DNA of 63,297 nt from Aquibium sp. ELW1220 (GTDB lineage: Bacteria > Pseudomonadota > Alphaproteobacteria > Rhizobiales > Rhizobiaceae): positions 1 through 63,297 of the forward strand of contig NZ_JAOAOQ010000033.1 of NCBI RefSeq assembly GCF_030398385.1, read 5' to 3'. The translations under genes and the position numbers were made by a program. The notes beneath the pieces were generated by a model that was not told the origin of the DNA, did no database searches, and saw only the letters and a program-made list of their open reading frames with translations. Shown piece after piece: positions 1-7,954 of this stretch. Each line of letters begins with the position of its first letter. The first letter of the stretch is position 1.

Positions 1-1
1 C

Positions 2-100
2 TTCAAGTCGACGCTCCCCGAGAAGTGGAAATCCTTCCGGGACACCGTCAACGACAACTTTCACATCGTCCGACCCGACAAATTTCGGGTTATCGGGTAG
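2..100 (+). CDS. 3' end of an unidentified gene (32 codons)
   Basis: An open frame enters from the left edge and ends at TAG 98-100. The readable C-terminus is FKSTLPEKWKSF, then RDTVNDNFHIVRPDKFRVIG. The phase is supported by ordinary high-GC third positions and a protein-like charge pattern, but 32 residues are too few to name a family. The stop lies directly against repeat element A. The gene is co-linear with nothing else in the window, since bchJ converges on it from the other strand. Function unknown; it could equally be the end of a longer open frame that is not a gene. Confidence 0.4.
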   Translation, partial: FKSTLPEKWKSFRDTVNDNFHIVRPDKFRVIG

Positions 101-186
101 ACGGGGTATTACTTAATTCGACTTGAAGACTTCTCAGGGAACGTTCGGGATTATGCCCGAATTCAGTAAACTGTCCCCGCATTTCC
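101..186. repeat. Inverted-repeat element, copy A
   Basis: The left arm at about 102-121 (ACGGGGTATTACTTAATTCG) is a degenerate inverted copy of the right arm at about 155-181 (CCGAATTCAGTAAACTGTCC and onward). About 35 bases lie between the arms. The same arm recurs almost perfectly in copies B (2579-2672) and C (5094-5185). It sits between the convergent ends of the left-edge gene and bchJ, and it supplies the last codons of bchJ. Confidence 0.75.
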
Positions 187-795
187 CGCCCGCATCTCTC
201 CGCGCCGCCGCCCCGCCAGCCGTATCGCGAAGCGACAGACGCCGCCTGCGCCCTGCTGCGCCCCGCAGCGCACCTCTCGGCAGCGGCAGCGCTCGCTGAC
301 GAGGCTGCAGTACAGCCCCTCGAAAACGGCCGCATGCCAGACGCAGAGCGGATGCGCGGACGTCTCGCCGGCCACGAACGGATTGCCCGCGATCTCGAAG
401 GTCCACGCATCGACCGCCCGGAACCGGCCCGTGCCCGCGAAGGTCCAGGCGTGCCGCGCGATGGCGCCCGAGAGCAGGTGCGCTGCGGGCCCGGCCGGCA
501 GCAGCCGCAGCACGGTCCGCGCCGGCGCCGGGATGCGGTTGGCGAGGATGTAGTCGGCGGTCCGCGCGCCGGCCTCGGCCAGAAGCCCGGGCCAGGAGAC
601 GGGCTCGGCCGCGCGGACGGCGCGGTGCAGCCGCACCGCCTCGCCTTGCGGGATCATCGCCGTCCCCTCCGGCGGTCCGGCTAGCCCCGCCGCCGTCAGC
701 AGCGGGCCGACGCGCGCGGCGCCCAGCCGTTCCTCCACCACCGGCAGGAGCTGCAGCACCGCGTTCGGCCCGATCCGCCCGCCCGCCGCCCGCAC
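163..795 (-). CDS. bchJ: Bacteriochlorophyll 4-vinyl reductase family protein BchJ (V4R domain)
   Basis: A 210-residue V4R-domain protein whose N-terminal IGPNAVLQLLPVVEERLG is characteristic of BchJ. BchJ is implicated in reducing the 8-vinyl group of (divinyl) protochlorophyllide, or in handling porphyrin intermediates; its enzymatic status is debated. The start is GTG at 795, four bases after the bchE stop, so the two are translationally coupled in the usual bchE-bchJ order. The recognisable domain ends near residue 190 with a Cys-rich REVRCGAQQGAGGVCRFAI stretch. The last 20 or so residues (ending MRAGNAGTVY) are translated from repeat element A, whose TACTGA provides the stop. This suggests the original terminus was replaced when the repeat inserted. 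Confidence 0.88.
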   Translation of the reverse strand: MRAAGGRIGPNAVLQLLPVVEERLGAARVGPLLTAAGLAGPPEGTAMIPQGEAVRLHRAVRAAEPVSWPGLLAEAGARTADYILANRIPAPARTVLRLLPAGPAAHLLSGAIARHAWTFAGTGRFRAVDAWTFEIAGNPFVAGETSAHPLCVWHAAVFEGLYCSLVSERCRCREVRCGAQQGAGGVCRFAIRLAGRRRGEMRAGNAGTVY

Positions 796-799
796 ATCC

Positions 800-2425
800 T
801 CAGGCGCCCTCCATCTGCTGCGTGCCGCCGCCGCAGGCGCGCAGCTCCGACCGCTCCTTCATCTGGGCGCGCACGGCCTCCCGCCGCTCGGCCGCGCGCG
901 CGGCGCGGTCGGCCGATGCCTCCCAGTCGTCCATCTGCGCCTCGGCGATGGTCCGCGTCTCGTCGAAGCCGAAGTCGACGCTCGTCTTCGTCTGCGGCCC
1001 CCAGTAGCCCGCCTTGCCGAGGTCGTAGAAAGTGCGCTGCACGCCCGCCTTGAGAAAGGCCTTCAGGCAGCCGAGCAGGTAGCGACGGCGGAAGCCGCTG
1101 CCGCGCCAGGGGTAGTGGAACAGCGCCTTGCGCATGTAGAAGCGGCGGTAGTTCTTCATCACGCCGTCGAGCAGCTCGCCGCGCTCCATCGCCGCGGGCT
1201 TCATGATCGGCGTGACGAAATTGTACTTCGAGAAGTCGAAGATCTCGACCTGATCCCTGATCTCCTGGAACAGCGGCGTGAACGGCCAGGGCGTGTACAT
1301 CGACCAGTTGGCGAGGTCGGGCTGCCAGTCCCACGCCATGCGGAAGGTTTCCTCCAGCGTCTGCGGCGTCTCGTTGTCGAGCCCGACGATGAACTGCGCC
1401 TCGACAAGGATGTCGGCCTCGCGCAGCAGCCGGATCGCGGTCTTGTTCTCGTCGACCTTGGTCTCCTTGTTGAAGCGGTCGAGCTTCAGCTGGGCGGCCG
1501 CCTCGGTGCCGAGGCTGACATGCACCAGCCCCGCCCTGCGGTAGAAGGGGAGCAGGTCGCGGTCGCGGAAAATGTCGGTGACGCGCGTGTTGATGCCCCA
1601 CTTGATCTTGTCGGGCAGGCCGCGCGCGATCAGTTCCTCGCAGAAGGCCACGAATTTCTTGCGATTGATGGTCGGCTCCTCGTCGGCCAGGATAAAGAAG
1701 CCGACGCCGTGGTTCTCCACCAGGTCCTCGATCTCGTCGACCACGTCCTTGGGATCGCGCACCCGGTAGTCGCGCCAGAACTTCCACTGCGAGCAGAACG
1801 AACAGGTGAACGGACAGCCGCGCGCGAGATTGGGGATCGCCACCCGCGTGCCGAGCGGGATGTAGATGTATTTCGACCAGTCGAGCACCGTCCAGTCCGG
1901 CTTGATGGTCGACATGTCCTTCACCGTCCCGGCCGCGGCCGTCGCCACGATCTTCTCGCCGTCGCGGAAGGCAATGCCCCGGATCGCGTGCCGCCCGTCC
2001 GGCCAGCGCCCGTCGCGCACCGCCTCCATCAGCGCCGTGCAGATTTCCTCGCCCTCGCCGCGCACGATCACGTCCACCCACGGCGCCTCGCTCAGCACCT
2101 GGCTGTACATGAACGTCGCATGCACCCCGCCCAGCATCCGCAGCGCCGTCGGCACGACAGTGGAGGCGATCCGCAGCACCTCCTCGGCGCGGTAGATCGA
2201 CGGCGTGATCGCGGTCACCCCCACCACGTCCGGCGCGATCTGCGCCATCCGCAGCGCCAGATCCGCATCCGACACGTCGTCCGTCATGGCGTCGATGAAA
2301 TGGATGTCGTCGAAGCCCGCCCGCCGCAGATGCCCCGACAGATACGCCACCCAGGCCGGCGGCCAGGTGCCGGCGATCTCGGCACCGCCGGAATGGTAAT
2401 TCGGATGAACGAAAAGAATCCTCAC
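800..2425 (-). CDS. bchE: Mg-protoporphyrin IX monomethyl ester anaerobic oxidative cyclase BchE
   Basis: A 541-residue B12-binding radical SAM enzyme that closes the isocyclic ring E of bacteriochlorophyll without O2, using water-derived oxygen. Residues 1-140 form the cobalamin-binding domain ([18 protein letters not shown] start). The radical SAM cluster motif CPFTCSFC lies at about 204-211. Length matches known BchE proteins (about 550-580). I chose the GTG at 2425 because AGGGAGG lies 9 bases upstream and because the protein then begins exactly like characterised BchE. An in-frame ATG at 2476 would add 17 residues with no ribosome site. An FNR/FixK-type box lies about 60 bases upstream, fitting low-oxygen induction. 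bchJ follows immediately. Confidence 0.95.
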   Translation of the reverse strand: MRILFVHPNYHSGGAEIAGTWPPAWVAYLSGHLRRAGFDDIHFIDAMTDDVSDADLALRMAQIAPDVVGVTAITPSIYRAEEVLRIASTVVPTALRMLGGVHATFMYSQVLSEAPWVDVIVRGEGEEICTALMEAVRDGRWPDGRHAIRGIAFRDGEKIVATAAAGTVKDMSTIKPDWTVLDWSKYIYIPLGTRVAIPNLARGCPFTCSFCSQWKFWRDYRVRDPKDVVDEIEDLVENHGVGFFILADEEPTINRKKFVAFCEELIARGLPDKIKWGINTRVTDIFRDRDLLPFYRRAGLVHVSLGTEAAAQLKLDRFNKETKVDENKTAIRLLREADILVEAQFIVGLDNETPQTLEETFRMAWDWQPDLANWSMYTPWPFTPLFQEIRDQVEIFDFSKYNFVTPIMKPAAMERGELLDGVMKNYRRFYMRKALFHYPWRGSGFRRRYLLGCLKAFLKAGVQRTFYDLGKAGYWGPQTKTSVDFGFDETRTIAEAQMDDWEASADRAARAAERREAVRAQMKERSELRACGGGTQQMEGA

Positions 2426-2482
2426 CGCCGTCGCCCTCCCTGGACTGTCAATCAAGGTTGACATGAAGGGCGACAATTCGAA

Positions 2483-2496
2483 TTGACGCAGATCAA
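2483..2496. promoter_or_regulatory. FNR/FnrL/FixK-type box upstream of bchE
   Basis: TTGACGCAGATCAA matches the FNR/FixK consensus TTGAT-N4-ATCAA with one mismatch. Its centre is about 64 bases upstream of the bchE GTG. Anaerobic activation of bchE by FnrL or FixK is established in purple bacteria, so the site is functionally plausible. Confidence 0.75.
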
Positions 2497-2578
2497 GCCC
2501 GGGTAGGCTCGCCGCCAGACCCGCCGCCGTCCGGCAGCACCCGTTCCTGTGTCTGACCCGGATGACGGGCGCAACGCC

Positions 2579-2672
2579 GGAAATACGGGGACAGTTTACT
2601 TAATTCGGCCCGACAACTGCTTGCAACGCCAGCGGCTTGCCACCCGAATTAAGTAAACTGTCCCCGCATTTC
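2579..2672. repeat. Inverted-repeat element, copy B (near-perfect)
   Basis: The left arm at 2579-2608 (AAATACGGGGACAGTTTACT and onward) and the right arm at 2643-2672 (CCCGAATTAAGTAAACTGTC and onward) are reverse complements, apart from one base over about 28 positions. About 34 bases lie between them. This is the best preserved of three copies. The motif GGGGACAGTTTACTTAATT resembles sequences flanking REP-associated (Y1/RAYT) transposases in many proteobacteria, but no transposase is present here. Confidence 0.85.
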
Positions 2673-2967
2673 CTTCCGGCTCTGTCCCCCCGGCTCACAC
2701 AGCGCTCGCCCGCTGGGCGCTACGCGCTCGACATCGTAAGCAGGCGGCGCGTCGGTCGCGTATCGGGACGGGACGCACCGCGCCGCCGTCCCCCTGTGCC
2801 CGCAAATCCGTTGCCGGCGAAGGAATTCTTGATCCACGTCAACGAGCGTCCGCCTGCCGCTGCTAGGCTGGTGGACGGCCAACCGGATCGGGCGGGGCGG
2901 GGGAAGCCGTGCCGCGGCCGGTCCGGCGCGATCGGGCAGGCCGGGACGACAGAGGGGAGGCATCACG

Positions 2968-4062
2968 ATGCAGAAGACGCTCCAGGACACCGGCGGCGAG
3001 GCCGCACCCGCGCTGTCGCAGGCCGCCCAGGCCGGGCTTGCCGACGAGCAGACGCGGGCCGCGCATGGCGCGGCGGCGGCCGCCGCGCAGAGCATCGCGG
3101 CCGGCGCCGACGCCGAACTGCGCGGCGGCATCGGCGCCATCATCGACGGGGCGGCACCCGACGATGCGGTGCTGCTCAGCGAGGCCTTCGGCCTGCCGAA
3201 GCCGAAGGGCAAGCCGCGCCGCACCAGCGACGAACTGTCCGCCGACTGGCGGGTCGGCGGCTATCCCTACCGCTACAAGATGCTGCGGCGCGACTACGAG
3301 CGCGAGAAGTTCGTCCTGCAGACCGAACTCCTGAAGCTGCAGTCCTGGGTCAAGGAGGCGCGCCAGCGCATCGTGATCCTGTTCGAGGGCCGCGACGCCG
3401 CCGGCAAGGGCGGCGCGATCAAGCGCTTCATGGAGCATCTCAACCCGCGCGGCGCCCGCGTGGTGGCGCTGGAGAAGCCGAGCGAGGTGGAGCGCGGCCA
3501 GTGGTATTTCCAGCGCTATGTCGAGCACCTGCCGACGGTGGGCGAGATCGTGCTGTTCGACCGCAGCTGGTACAACCGGGCCGGCGTCGAGCGCGTCATG
3601 GGCTTCTGCAGCGAGGAGGAGTACCGCGAATTCCTGCGCCAGGTGCCCGATTTCGAGCGCAACCTGGTGCGAAGCGGCACCCACCTGATCAAGTTCTGGT
3701 TCTCGGTGAGCCGGCAGGAGCAGTCGCGTCGCTTCAAGGAGCGCAAGGTCCATCCGCTGAAGCAGTGGAAGCTGTCGCCCATCGACATGGCCTCGCTCGA
3801 CAAGTGGGACGACTACACCCTGGCCAAGGAGGCGATGTTCTTCCACACCGACACAGCCGACTCGCCCTGGACGGTGATCAAGTCCGACGACAAGATGCGG
3901 GCGCGGCTGAACGCGATGCGCTACGTGCTCCACTCGCTGCCCTATGCCGGCAAGGATCCGGCGCGCGTCGGGCGGGTCGACGACCTGCTCGTCGGCCGTG
4001 CCAACGTGGTGCACGAGCGCGGCGAGTACGACGCGGCCGGCGGCTGGTCGAGCGGCGAGTAG
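2968..4062 (+). CDS. ppk2: Polyphosphate kinase 2 (PPK2 family)
   Basis: A 364-residue PPK2 that transfers phosphate between polyphosphate and nucleoside (di)phosphates. The kinase core has Walker A GRDAAGKGG at 141-149, Walker B-like LFDRSWYNR near 196-204, and the lid region with RRFKERKVHPLKQWKLSPID. The roughly 90-residue Ala/Glu-rich N-terminal extension is typical of the longer single-domain forms. The ATG at 2968 is preceded by GGGGAGG. The gene is followed 72 bases later by the AEC transporter on the same strand. Substrate preference (ADP versus GDP, or AMP) cannot be decided by eye. Confidence 0.93.
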   Translation: MQKTLQDTGGEAAPALSQAAQAGLADEQTRAAHGAAAAAAQSIAAGADAELRGGIGAIIDGAAPDDAVLLSEAFGLPKPKGKPRRTSDELSADWRVGGYPYRYKMLRRDYEREKFVLQTELLKLQSWVKEARQRIVILFEGRDAAGKGGAIKRFMEHLNPRGARVVALEKPSEVERGQWYFQRYVEHLPTVGEIVLFDRSWYNRAGVERVMGFCSEEEYREFLRQVPDFERNLVRSGTHLIKFWFSVSRQEQSRRFKERKVHPLKQWKLSPIDMASLDKWDDYTLAKEAMFFHTDTADSPWTVIKSDDKMRARLNAMRYVLHSLPYAGKDPARVGRVDDLLVGRANVVHERGEYDAAGGWSSGE

Positions 4063-4134
4063 GCTGCCGCGGCCGCAGCTCCCGCAGGGCGGCAGCCCCT
4101 ATCGCAGCGCCCGGCTTTCCCCTATCACGCGGCG

Positions 4135-5082
4135 ATGTCTCCGCAGGTCGAAGCCGCCCTCTTCATCTTCGGTCTCGTCGCCATCGGCTATCTCGCCGGG
4201 CTGACGGGCTATCTGCGCGCAGAGACGGGTGAGGCGCTGGGCGAATTCGCGGTCGGCGTGGCGCTGCCGCTGCTGCTCTTCCGCACCATGCTGTCGGCCG
4301 ATTTCCAAGGGGCGGCGCCCTGGGCGCTGTGGGCGGCCTACTTCTCGTCGGTGGCCATCGCCTGGACCGTCGGCCACCTGGTGATGACGCGGCTGTTTGG
4401 CCGCGACGCGCGGGCTGGCGTCGTCGGCGGCGTATCGGGCTCCTTCTCCAACACGGTTCTGCTCGGCATCCCGCTGGTGCTCGGCGTCTACGGGCAGGCG
4501 GGCTTCGAGGTGCTGGCGCTGATCGTCTCGGTGCATCTCGGCGCCATGATAGCCGCCACCATCGTCGTCTTCGCGGTGCTGGAGGGCGGCGACAGGGGCT
4601 TCCGTCCGCTCGACCTCGCGCGCACCTTCGTTGGAAAGCTCGCCGTCAACCCGTTGATCATCGGCATCGTGGCCGGGCTGGCCTTCCGCCTCACCGGCTG
4701 GCCGCTGCCCTCGCTTGCCGCGCGCTTCGTCGACGGGCTGGGCGACATCGCCGGGCCGCTCGCCCTGTTTTCCATGGGCCTCGGGCTGCGCCGCTACGGC
4801 ATTTCGGGCAATCTGCGGCCGGGCCTGACGCTGGCCTTCATGAAGCTCATGGTCATGCCGGCGATCATGCTCGGCATGGCGACGCTGTTTGGCCTGCCGC
4901 CGCTGGTGGCCTCGGTCGCGGTGCTGACGGCGGCGCTGCCGGCCGGCGTCAACTGCTACCTCATCGCCGTCCAGTTCGGCACCGGCCAGGCGCTCGCCTC
5001 CAACACGATCACGCTGGCGACCGGCCTCGGCGTCGTCACCACCTCCTTCTGGATCACGCTGCTGCACGCCATCTACGGATGA
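4135..5082 (+). CDS. AEC (auxin efflux carrier) family transporter
   Basis: A 315-residue inner-membrane protein with about ten hydrophobic segments in two five-helix halves and the family's conserved NTVLLGIPL segment near residues 105-113. AEC permeases move small organic acids such as malate, malonate or auxin-like compounds. The start is ATG 4135, the first in frame after a GC-rich spacer. It runs co-directional with ppk2, but nothing indicates a functional link. The gene ends at 5082 directly before repeat copy C. The substrate is unknown. Confidence 0.88.
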   Translation: MSPQVEAALFIFGLVAIGYLAGLTGYLRAETGEALGEFAVGVALPLLLFRTMLSADFQGAAPWALWAAYFSSVAIAWTVGHLVMTRLFGRDARAGVVGGVSGSFSNTVLLGIPLVLGVYGQAGFEVLALIVSVHLGAMIAATIVVFAVLEGGDRGFRPLDLARTFVGKLAVNPLIIGIVAGLAFRLTGWPLPSLAARFVDGLGDIAGPLALFSMGLGLRRYGISGNLRPGLTLAFMKLMVMPAIMLGMATLFGLPPLVASVAVLTAALPAGVNCYLIAVQFGTGQALASNTITLATGLGVVTTSFWITLLHAIYG

Positions 5083-5093
5083 AGTGTCGCGCG

Positions 5094-5185
5094 GAAAATG
5101 CGGGGACAGTTTGCTTAACTCGAACGCCGTGCCCGTCGACCATCGAAAGGCACGATGCATCTGAACTCGGTAAACCGACCCGTAC
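5094..5185. repeat. Inverted-repeat element, copy C (degenerate)
   Basis: The left arm at 5095-5121 (AAATGCGGGGACAGTTTGCT and onward) matches copy B with two changes. The right arm at about 5161-5183 (CTGAACTCGGTAAACCGACC) is a decayed inverted partner. It occupies the gap between the AEC transporter and the convergent GntR regulator. Confidence 0.65.
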
Positions 5186-5188
5186 TTC

Positions 5189-5911
5189 TCAGCCAAGCTC
5201 CGACGAATAGTGGACCGCCTGCGTCAGGCAGCGCGAGACGCGCAGTTCCACCGGCTTGTTCTCGAGATCGAGGGCGATGCGGGTGATGGCCAGCAGTGGC
5301 GCGCCGGGCGCGCAGCCGAGCGCCGTCGCGTCGGCGGGCATGGCCGCCACCGCCTTCAGCTTCTCGCTCGCCCGGCCGATGGTGATGCCGAAGCGTTCCG
5401 AATAGAGCCCGTAGACGTTGTTGGGGATGGTTTCGAGATCGCCGAACCCCGGCAGGCGGGCGGCCGGCAGCGTGATCGTCTCGACCAGCAGCGGATCGCC
5501 GGACAGAGTGCGCACGCGCTCGATGCGCCAGACGGGATCGCCGGGCGCGAGCGCCAGCGCACCGGCCTCCGGCGCCGTCGCCGCGCCCGGCTGCAGGTCG
5601 AGGATGGCCGAATCCGGAAAGCTCGGCTTGCCGTCGTCGGGCACCAGCCGGAAGAACTGGAACAGGATGCGGCTCTCTTCCGGGCGCGCCACGAAGGTGC
5701 CGCGGCCCTGGCGGCGGATCAGGAGGTTCTCGGCCGTCATGGCGTCGAGCGCCTTGCGGATCGTCCCCTGGCTGACGCCCACCTCGCGCGCCAGCTCGAT
5801 CTCCGACGGGATGTGCTGGCCCGGCTGCCACTCGCCGTCGATGAGCCGGCGAACGAGCTGGTCGCGCACCTGCACGTAGAGGGGACGGTAGGCGAAGGCG
5901 GTCTGGTCCAT
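5189..5911 (-). CDS. GntR family regulator with UTRA ligand-binding domain (HutC subfamily)
   Basis: A 240-residue repressor-type regulator. The N-terminal winged helix-turn-helix spans residues 8-75 (VSQGTIRKALDAMTAENLL recognition region, RRQGRGTFVA wing). A UTRA effector domain follows at about 95-235. It is transcribed divergently from suyA, with a 143-base shared intergenic region holding a palindrome over the putative suyA -10. It is therefore the likely local regulator of the sulfolactate genes, with a pathway metabolite as probable effector. The effector itself is inference. Confidence 0.9.
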   Translation of the reverse strand: MDQTAFAYRPLYVQVRDQLVRRLIDGEWQPGQHIPSEIELAREVGVSQGTIRKALDAMTAENLLIRRQGRGTFVARPEESRILFQFFRLVPDDGKPSFPDSAILDLQPGAATAPEAGALALAPGDPVWRIERVRTLSGDPLLVETITLPAARLPGFGDLETIPNNVYGLYSERFGITIGRASEKLKAVAAMPADATALGCAPGAPLLAITRIALDLENKPVELRVSRCLTQAVHYSSELG

Positions 5912-5954
5912 GCTCGAATTCCCGCGGAAGCGTCTCCTGATAGCACCCGCCCGA

Positions 5955-5994
5955 TTGACTCTGCCAGCATTTCCTATCTTATATCTTATATAAG
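5955..5994 (+). promoter_or_regulatory. Putative suyA promoter with overlapping operator
   Basis: TTGACT (5955-5960) and TTATAT (5979-5984) are separated by 18 bases. A perfect palindrome CTTATATAAG (5985-5994) and the near-repeat ATCTTATATC just left of it overlap or abut the -10. AT-rich dyads of this size are typical GntR operators. Confidence 0.55.
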
Positions 5995-6054
5995 ACTGCC
6001 GGCGCCGAAAGGCGCGAAACTGACTGCGCCGCAGGGCGCGAAGAGGACTCGAGC

Positions 6055-6342
6055 ATGGGCATTCCGCATCTCCTGGTTCACGAGCACGACGACAATGTCG
6101 GGGTCGTCGTGGTGGAGGGACTCAAGGCCGGCACGACGATGCTGGCCGTGGTCACCGCCGACAATTCCGCTTTCGAGATCGAGGCGAAGGCCGACATCCC
6201 GATCGGCCACAAGGTGGCGCTGAAGGATCTCGCGGCCGGCGACACGGCGGTCAAGTACGGCGAGGACATCGGCCGCTTCGTGGCGGATGTGGCGCGCGGC
6301 GCCCACGTCCACGTCCATAATCTCAAGACCAAGCGCTGGTAG
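6055..6342 (+). CDS. suyA: (2R)-3-sulfolactate sulfo-lyase small subunit SuyA
   Basis: A 95-residue SAF-domain protein that matches SuyA in length and in the start ([11 protein letters not shown]) and end ([11 protein letters not shown]) of the protein. SuyA is a subfamily of the UxaA hydro-lyases. With SuyB it cleaves (2R)-3-sulfolactate to pyruvate and sulfite. The conserved [18 protein letters not shown] and KYGEDIGR blocks are those of the altronate-type SAF domain. suyB follows after 73 bases, across a strong hairpin. The alternative is a sugar-acid (altronate or galactarate) dehydratase small subunit. The slcC-comC neighbours favour sulfolactate. Confidence 0.85.
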   Translation: MGIPHLLVHEHDDNVGVVVVEGLKAGTTMLAVVTADNSAFEIEAKADIPIGHKVALKDLAAGDTAVKYGEDIGRFVADVARGAHVHVHNLKTKRW

Positions 6343-6345
6343 GAG

Positions 6346-6386
6346 CGGCTCGCGGCGCGCGGCGGCACCCGCGCGCCGGCGAGCCG
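6346..6386 (+). promoter_or_regulatory. Intercistronic stem-loop between suyA and suyB
   Basis: CGGCTCGCGGCGCGCGG (6346-6362) pairs with CCGCGCGCCGGCGAGCCG (6369-6386) with one bulged base and a 6-base loop. No T tract follows, so it is more likely a processing or stability element than a terminator. Confidence 0.55.
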
Positions 6387-6415
6387 CCGCGTTCATTTCA
6401 GGGAAGGGCGGGCTG

Positions 6416-7597
6416 ATGGCCTCGAAATACTCCAACATGACGATCCGCGCCTTTCGCCGCGACAATGGTCGCGTGGGCGTGCGCAACCACGTGGTGATCC
6501 TGCCGGTGGACGACATCTCCAACGCGGCCTGCGAGGCGGTGGCAAACAACATCAAGGGCACGATGGCCCTGCCGCACGCCTATGGCCGGCTGCAGTTCGG
6601 GCAGGACCTCGACCTGCACTTCCGCACCATGATCGGCACCGGCGCCAATCCCAACGTGGCGGCCGTGGTGGTCATCGGCATCGAGCCGGGCTGGACGAAG
6701 AAGATCGTCGACGGCATCGCCGCCACCGGCAAGCCGGTCGCGGGCTTCTCGATCGAGCAGAACGGCGACCTCAAGACCATCATGGACGCCAGCCGCGCCG
6801 CCAAGGACTTCGTCCACTACGCCACCGAGCTGCAGCGCGAGGAGTGCTCGGTCTCCGAGCTCTGGGTCTCGACCAAGTGCGGCGAGAGCGACACCACGAC
6901 CGGCCTGGGTTCCTGCCCGACGGTCGGCAACATGTACGACAAGCTCCTGCCCGAGGGCATCTACGGCTGCTTCGGCGAGACGTCGGAGATCACCGGCGCC
7001 GAGCACATCGCCAAGGCGCGCGCAATCAACCCGGAGGTGGGCGAGCGCTGGTACGCGATGTGGAAGGCCTACCAGCAGGACGTGATCGAGCAGTTCAAGA
7101 CCAACGATCTCTCCGAGAGCCAGCCAACGCGCGGCAACATCGAGGGCGGCCTGACCACCATCGAGGAAAAGGCGCTGGGCAACCTGGAAAAGATCGGCCG
7201 CATCTCGCGCTACATCGACATCCTGGAGCCGGCAGAGGCGCCGAAATCGGGCAGGGGCCTCTACTTCATGGATAGCTCGTCGGCCGCCGCCGAATGCGTG
7301 ACGCTGATGGCGGCCGGCGGCTTCGTCATCCACACCTTCCCGACCGGCCAGGGCAACGTCGTCGGCAACCCGATCGTGCCGGTGATCAAGATCACCGCCA
7401 ACCCGCGCACCGTGCGCACCATGGGCGAGCACGTCGACGTCGACGTCTCGGGCATCCTGCGCCGCGAGATGACCATCGACGAGGCCGGCGACGCGCTGAT
7501 CGACATGATCGTGCGCACCTCCAACGGCCGCAGCACGGCGGCCGAGGCGCTGGGGCATCGGGAATTCGTGATGACGAAGCTCTATCGGAGCGCGTGA
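6416..7597 (+). CDS. suyB: (2R)-3-sulfolactate sulfo-lyase large subunit SuyB
   Basis: A 393-residue UxaA-family catalytic subunit, the usual SuyB size. Diagnostic stretches are [21 protein letters not shown] at the N-terminus, [16 protein letters not shown] in the middle (Cys and acidic residues that would bind the catalytic iron), [21 protein letters not shown], and the C-terminal [18 protein letters not shown]. It acts with SuyA to release sulfite from sulfolactate in the cytoplasm. The ATG at 6416 was chosen over an in-frame upstream start because homology begins at MTIRAFRR and a purine-rich ribosome site precedes it. It ends 3 bases before the convergent hepT stop. Confidence 0.85.
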   Translation: MASKYSNMTIRAFRRDNGRVGVRNHVVILPVDDISNAACEAVANNIKGTMALPHAYGRLQFGQDLDLHFRTMIGTGANPNVAAVVVIGIEPGWTKKIVDGIAATGKPVAGFSIEQNGDLKTIMDASRAAKDFVHYATELQREECSVSELWVSTKCGESDTTTGLGSCPTVGNMYDKLLPEGIYGCFGETSEITGAEHIAKARAINPEVGERWYAMWKAYQQDVIEQFKTNDLSESQPTRGNIEGGLTTIEEKALGNLEKIGRISRYIDILEPAEAPKSGRGLYFMDSSSAAAECVTLMAAGGFVIHTFPTGQGNVVGNPIVPVIKITANPRTVRTMGEHVDVDVSGILRREMTIDEAGDALIDMIVRTSNGRSTAAEALGHREFVMTKLYRSA

Positions 7598-7600
7598 AGG

Positions 7601-7954
7601 TCAGGCGCGTTGAATGCCGGATTTTGCGAGCATCTGGAGGATCGTGTGGCGGAGCGCCGGCAGTTCCAGCTCATAAATCTTCCAGAGGACATCGGTCCGG
7701 ATCGCAAAGTACCCGTGCCTGATGCGATTTCCGATGCCGGCGATCTCGCCCCATTCGATCATGGGAAAAGCCCGTTTGTAAGTTTCTGGAATGTTGCCCG
7801 ACGCTTCGCTGATGATCATCACGAAGTGACTGACCGCACCCTGACGCATACGGTCATTTTCGAAAGCGGATCGGTTGACGCCGGAAAGTGTTCTGTTGAT
7901 GTCGTCGATGGCGTCGAGGATATCCTCCAGCCAGTCGGTGTCGAGGCGCTTCAT
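7601..7954 (-). CDS. hepT: HepT-like HEPN ribonuclease toxin (DUF86)
   Basis: A 117-residue HEPN/DUF86 protein, the RNase toxin of the MntA-HepT module. The active-site region reads GIGNRIRHGYF at 73-83. Canonical HepT has an RX4HXY motif with Arg five residues before the His. Here that position is Gly75 (GGA), while Arg77 and Arg79 flank His80 and Tyr82. Some DUF86 proteins carry this GN-x-x-RH-x-Y form, so activity is not excluded. Tyr82 is the expected AMPylation site. The start ATG at 7954 shares one base with the mntA stop (TGATG), showing tight coupling. Confidence 0.85.
   Translation of the reverse strand: MKRLDTDWLEDILDAIDDINRTLSGVNRSAFENDRMRQGAVSHFVMIISEASGNIPETYKRAFPMIEWGEIAGIGNRIRHGYFAIRTDVLWKIYELELPALRHTILQMLAKSGIQRA

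Larger units (their letters stand above)
2426..2967. other. Intergenic region between bchE and ppk2
   Basis: A 540-base divergent intergenic region. It holds the bchE ribosome site (AGGGAGG, 2435-2441), the FNR-type box (2483-2496) and repeat copy B (2579-2672). The stretch from about 2690 to 2930 is GC-rich with no convincing gene; GGGGAGG just before 2968 is the ppk2 ribosome site. Confidence 0.6.

Noticed and set aside
800-2476. ATG at 2476 as the bchE start
   Set aside because: The GTG at 2425 has AGGGAGG at ideal spacing and yields the known BchE N-terminus; the longer form adds residues unlike any BchE.
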